From: Limosilactobacillus sp.
GTDB taxonomy: Bacteria; Bacillota; Bacilli; Lactobacillales; Lactobacillaceae
Assembly (NCBI GenBank): GCA_030530845.1
Contig: JAUMUE010000009.1
Span: 1 to 47,535, forward strand
DNA length: 47,535 bases
Reading direction: 5' to 3'
Made by a program: the position numbers and the translations under genes
Notes under the pieces: model-generated
Told to the model about the DNA's origin: nothing
Seen by the model: only the letters and a program-made list of their open reading frames with translations
The model's database searches: none
In this document: positions 45,863 through 47,535 of the stretch, piece after piece
Numbering within the stretch: position 1 is the first letter of the stretch
Layout: each line of letters opens with the position of its first letter

Positions 45863-47323
45863 TTACACCATCCTCTTTTGAATGTAGTTTGATAACCAAG
45901 TAAGCAGGGTAATGATTACAACATAGATCGTACCGATGATCAGCCACATTCTGAACCCTTCCATGTTTTGGGAAATGATAACTGTACCGGTTTGCGTTAA
46001 TTCCATGACCCCAATTGCAGACAGGATTGAAGTATCCTTCAGCGTGATGATGAATTGGTTAACCAGTGATGGAACCATGATCTTGAGACCTTGTGGAGCA
46101 ATAACCTTCACGAGGGCCTTGCTGTAAGGTAAACCAAGACTCCGTGCAGCTTCCCACTGTCCTTTGTCAACAGCGTCGAAACCACCCTTAACGATTGCAC
46201 CAATGTAGGCACCTTCGTCAAGCATCAGCGTGATAACACCGGCGACAAAGAGCGGAATCTTGTGACCAATGACGTTTGGCAGACCCATGTAGATGAAGAA
46301 GGCCAAAACGATCATTGGGAAACCACGGAAGATGTAGATAATCGTGCTGGAGATCGCGTTGGCAACCTTGCTTTCAACTACACCCAAGATACCTAAGAAG
46401 AGACCGAAAATCATGGCAAGAACGATACCAACAACGGTCAACTCAATCGTTACCCACAGACCGCCGAGCAGTGCGTCCTTGTTTGCCTTGATCAATCCGA
46501 GAATCGTCCGACTTGCAGTAGAAGTCTTCGTAGTTTCGGCGCTCTTAGTGTACTTGTCAACGATTGCCTTGAGACGACCAGTTGACTTCATCCACTTGAT
46601 ACCGTCGTTGATCTTAGCTTGTAATTCTTGGTTTTCACCCTTCTTGAAACCAATTGCGATAGGTTGTGCATCGATTGGCTTCTTAGTGACAACCTTCAAT
46701 TGCACTCCAGTACGGATACCATATTGAAGCACGGGGCCATCATCGAAAGTAGCTGCGGTGTTACCAGTCTTCACATCATTCCACATGGTGTTAGATGAAT
46801 CGAAGTAACGAATCTTGTACCCGTACTTCTTTTGGTTGGCTTTCAGGTAAAGGGCTGCACTAGTACCAGGCTTGGCAGAAACAACCTTACCCTTCAATTG
46901 CTTCATGGACGTAATCTTGCTGTCCTTAGCAACCGCCATTACCACACCATCCATGTAGTATGATTCTGAGAAATCGAACTTTTGCTTCCGTTCGTCAGTA
47001 ACACTCATCCCCGCCATCACGGCATCGACTTGGCCACCTTCCAGTGCTTGCAAGTCACCGTTGAAACTCATAGGCTTAAGTGTGTACTTAAAACCTTCGT
47101 GCTTGGCGATTTGCTTCAGCATTTCAATTTCGATACCAGGGTTCTTACCGTTGTAACCACCCTTGCTATCTTGAATTGCGAATGGCGCAAAAGTGAAGTT
47201 CGTCGCGATTGTATATGTGCGGTCGGCAGAGGCTCTCTGCGGTGTGACCATTAACCACCCAACTAAAATACCAATAATTGCAACGCAGGTGGTCACTAAT
47301 GTTTTCCAACGTTTGCTTTGCAT
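45863..47323 (-). CDS. Fused amino acid-binding and permease protein (GlnHP-like)
   Basis: The 486-residue protein joins two parts of a polar amino acid ABC transporter. An N-terminal signal or anchor (about 8-30) precedes a substrate-binding domain (about 36-263; [42 protein letters not shown]). The permease domain (about 280-486) carries [17 protein letters not shown] and the coupling loop [21 protein letters not shown]. The fusion is common in Gram-positives and keeps the binding protein tethered. Start follows AAAGGAG. Confidence 0.94.
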   Translation of the reverse strand: MQSKRWKTLVTTCVAIIGILVGWLMVTPQRASADRTYTIATNFTFAPFAIQDSKGGYNGKNPGIEIEMLKQIAKHEGFKYTLKPMSFNGDLQALEGGQVDAVMAGMSVTDERKQKFDFSESYYMDGVVMAVAKDSKITSMKQLKGKVVSAKPGTSAALYLKANQKKYGYKIRYFDSSNTMWNDVKTGNTAATFDDGPVLQYGIRTGVQLKVVTKKPIDAQPIAIGFKKGENQELQAKINDGIKWMKSTGRLKAIVDKYTKSAETTKTSTASRTILGLIKANKDALLGGLWVTIELTVVGIVLAMIFGLFLGILGVVESKVANAISSTIIYIFRGFPMIVLAFFIYMGLPNVIGHKIPLFVAGVITLMLDEGAYIGAIVKGGFDAVDKGQWEAARSLGLPYSKALVKVIAPQGLKIMVPSLVNQFIITLKDTSILSAIGVMELTQTGTVIISQNMEGFRMWLIIGTIYVVIITLLTWLSNYIQKRMV

Positions 47324-47425
47324 TTACACCGACTCCTTTTAATCATTTTCTAACATTGGTATAACCTTATCATCAGAATTCGGTGAATGGAACAATATCG
47401 GGGCAATGGTGTGCATATCCAATAG

Positions 47426-47471
47426 TTAAGCGGTTTACTAAATAGAATTTAAAAGTGGCTAACCGGTTTAA
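47426..47471. promoter_or_regulatory. Paired LacI-type operator motifs at the right edge
   Basis: TTAAGCGGTTTA (47426-47437) and TAACCGGTTTAA (47460-47471) have centres about 33 bases apart. The region from 47324 to 47535 otherwise shows no gene. The motif also resembles the site at 43085-43096. They may serve the ABC transporter or a gene beyond the right edge. Confidence 0.4.
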
Positions 47472-47535
47472 ACTTAATTTTTTAAAGCATGAACTCTCAA
47501 AAATACAAAAAGGCACTATTATTATTAAATAATAG

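Overview
The window is a chromosomal segment of a low-to-moderate GC Gram-positive bacterium, most likely a member of the Lactobacillaceae and possibly Limosilactobacillus-like. The evidence is T-box leaders, PyrR and PurBox control, a 380-residue IMP dehydrogenase without CBS domains, DUF1129/DUF951/LCP proteins and the gene order rsmG-noc-parA-parB. I cannot fix the species. Nearly every gene is on the minus strand; only cfa is clearly on the plus strand. No phage, insertion sequence, CRISPR array or tRNA gene was seen. The window is mainly core metabolism and chromosome segregation.

Layout. 1-183: tandem promoters and leader of an rRNA operon that runs off the left edge. 0.4-4.0 kb: tyrS with a tyrosine T-box, a membrane protein and gpmA. 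4.0-18.9 kb: the whole de novo purine pathway to IMP in two operons (purCSQLFMNHD and purEKB), followed by fhs, which supplies formyl-tetrahydrofolate. CGAAC-type PurBoxes stand before purC, purE and fhs. 19.1-22.7 kb: alsS-budA (acetoin formation) and an AI-2E-family membrane protein. 22.8-24.0 kb: cfa. 24.0-26.7 kb: pyrD-pyrF-pyrE behind what look like two tandem PyrR attenuators. 26.7-31.1 kb: azlCD, a VanSR-like two-component system and an LCP cell-wall ligase. 31.2-38.2 kb: guaB, then the operon rsmG-noc-parA-parB-DUF951-ychF-DUF1129, typical of the neighbourhood of oriC. 38.2-40.7 kb: an Rrf2 regulator with a quinone-reductase-like enzyme and a hydrolase. 40.7-43 kb: nucleoside hydrolase and NupC, with catabolite and LacI-type operator motifs. 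43.4-47.3 kb: a T-box-controlled amino acid permease and a polar amino acid ABC transporter.

How the genes work together. purF, D, N, SQL, M, K, E, C, B and H cover all steps from PRPP to IMP. Fhs makes the one-carbon donor for PurN and PurH, and guaB moves IMP toward GMP. pyrD, pyrF and pyrE complete UMP synthesis. nupC and the nucleoside hydrolase salvage nucleosides.

Most notable points: a perfect Noc-binding-site palindrome, plus an inside-out pair of parS half-sites, at the promoter of the operon that encodes both Noc and ParB; an apparent AUC start codon for budA; a probable double PyrR attenuator; and a likely shared operator linking an Rrf2 regulator to a small redox operon. I found no clearly novel defence or mobile system.
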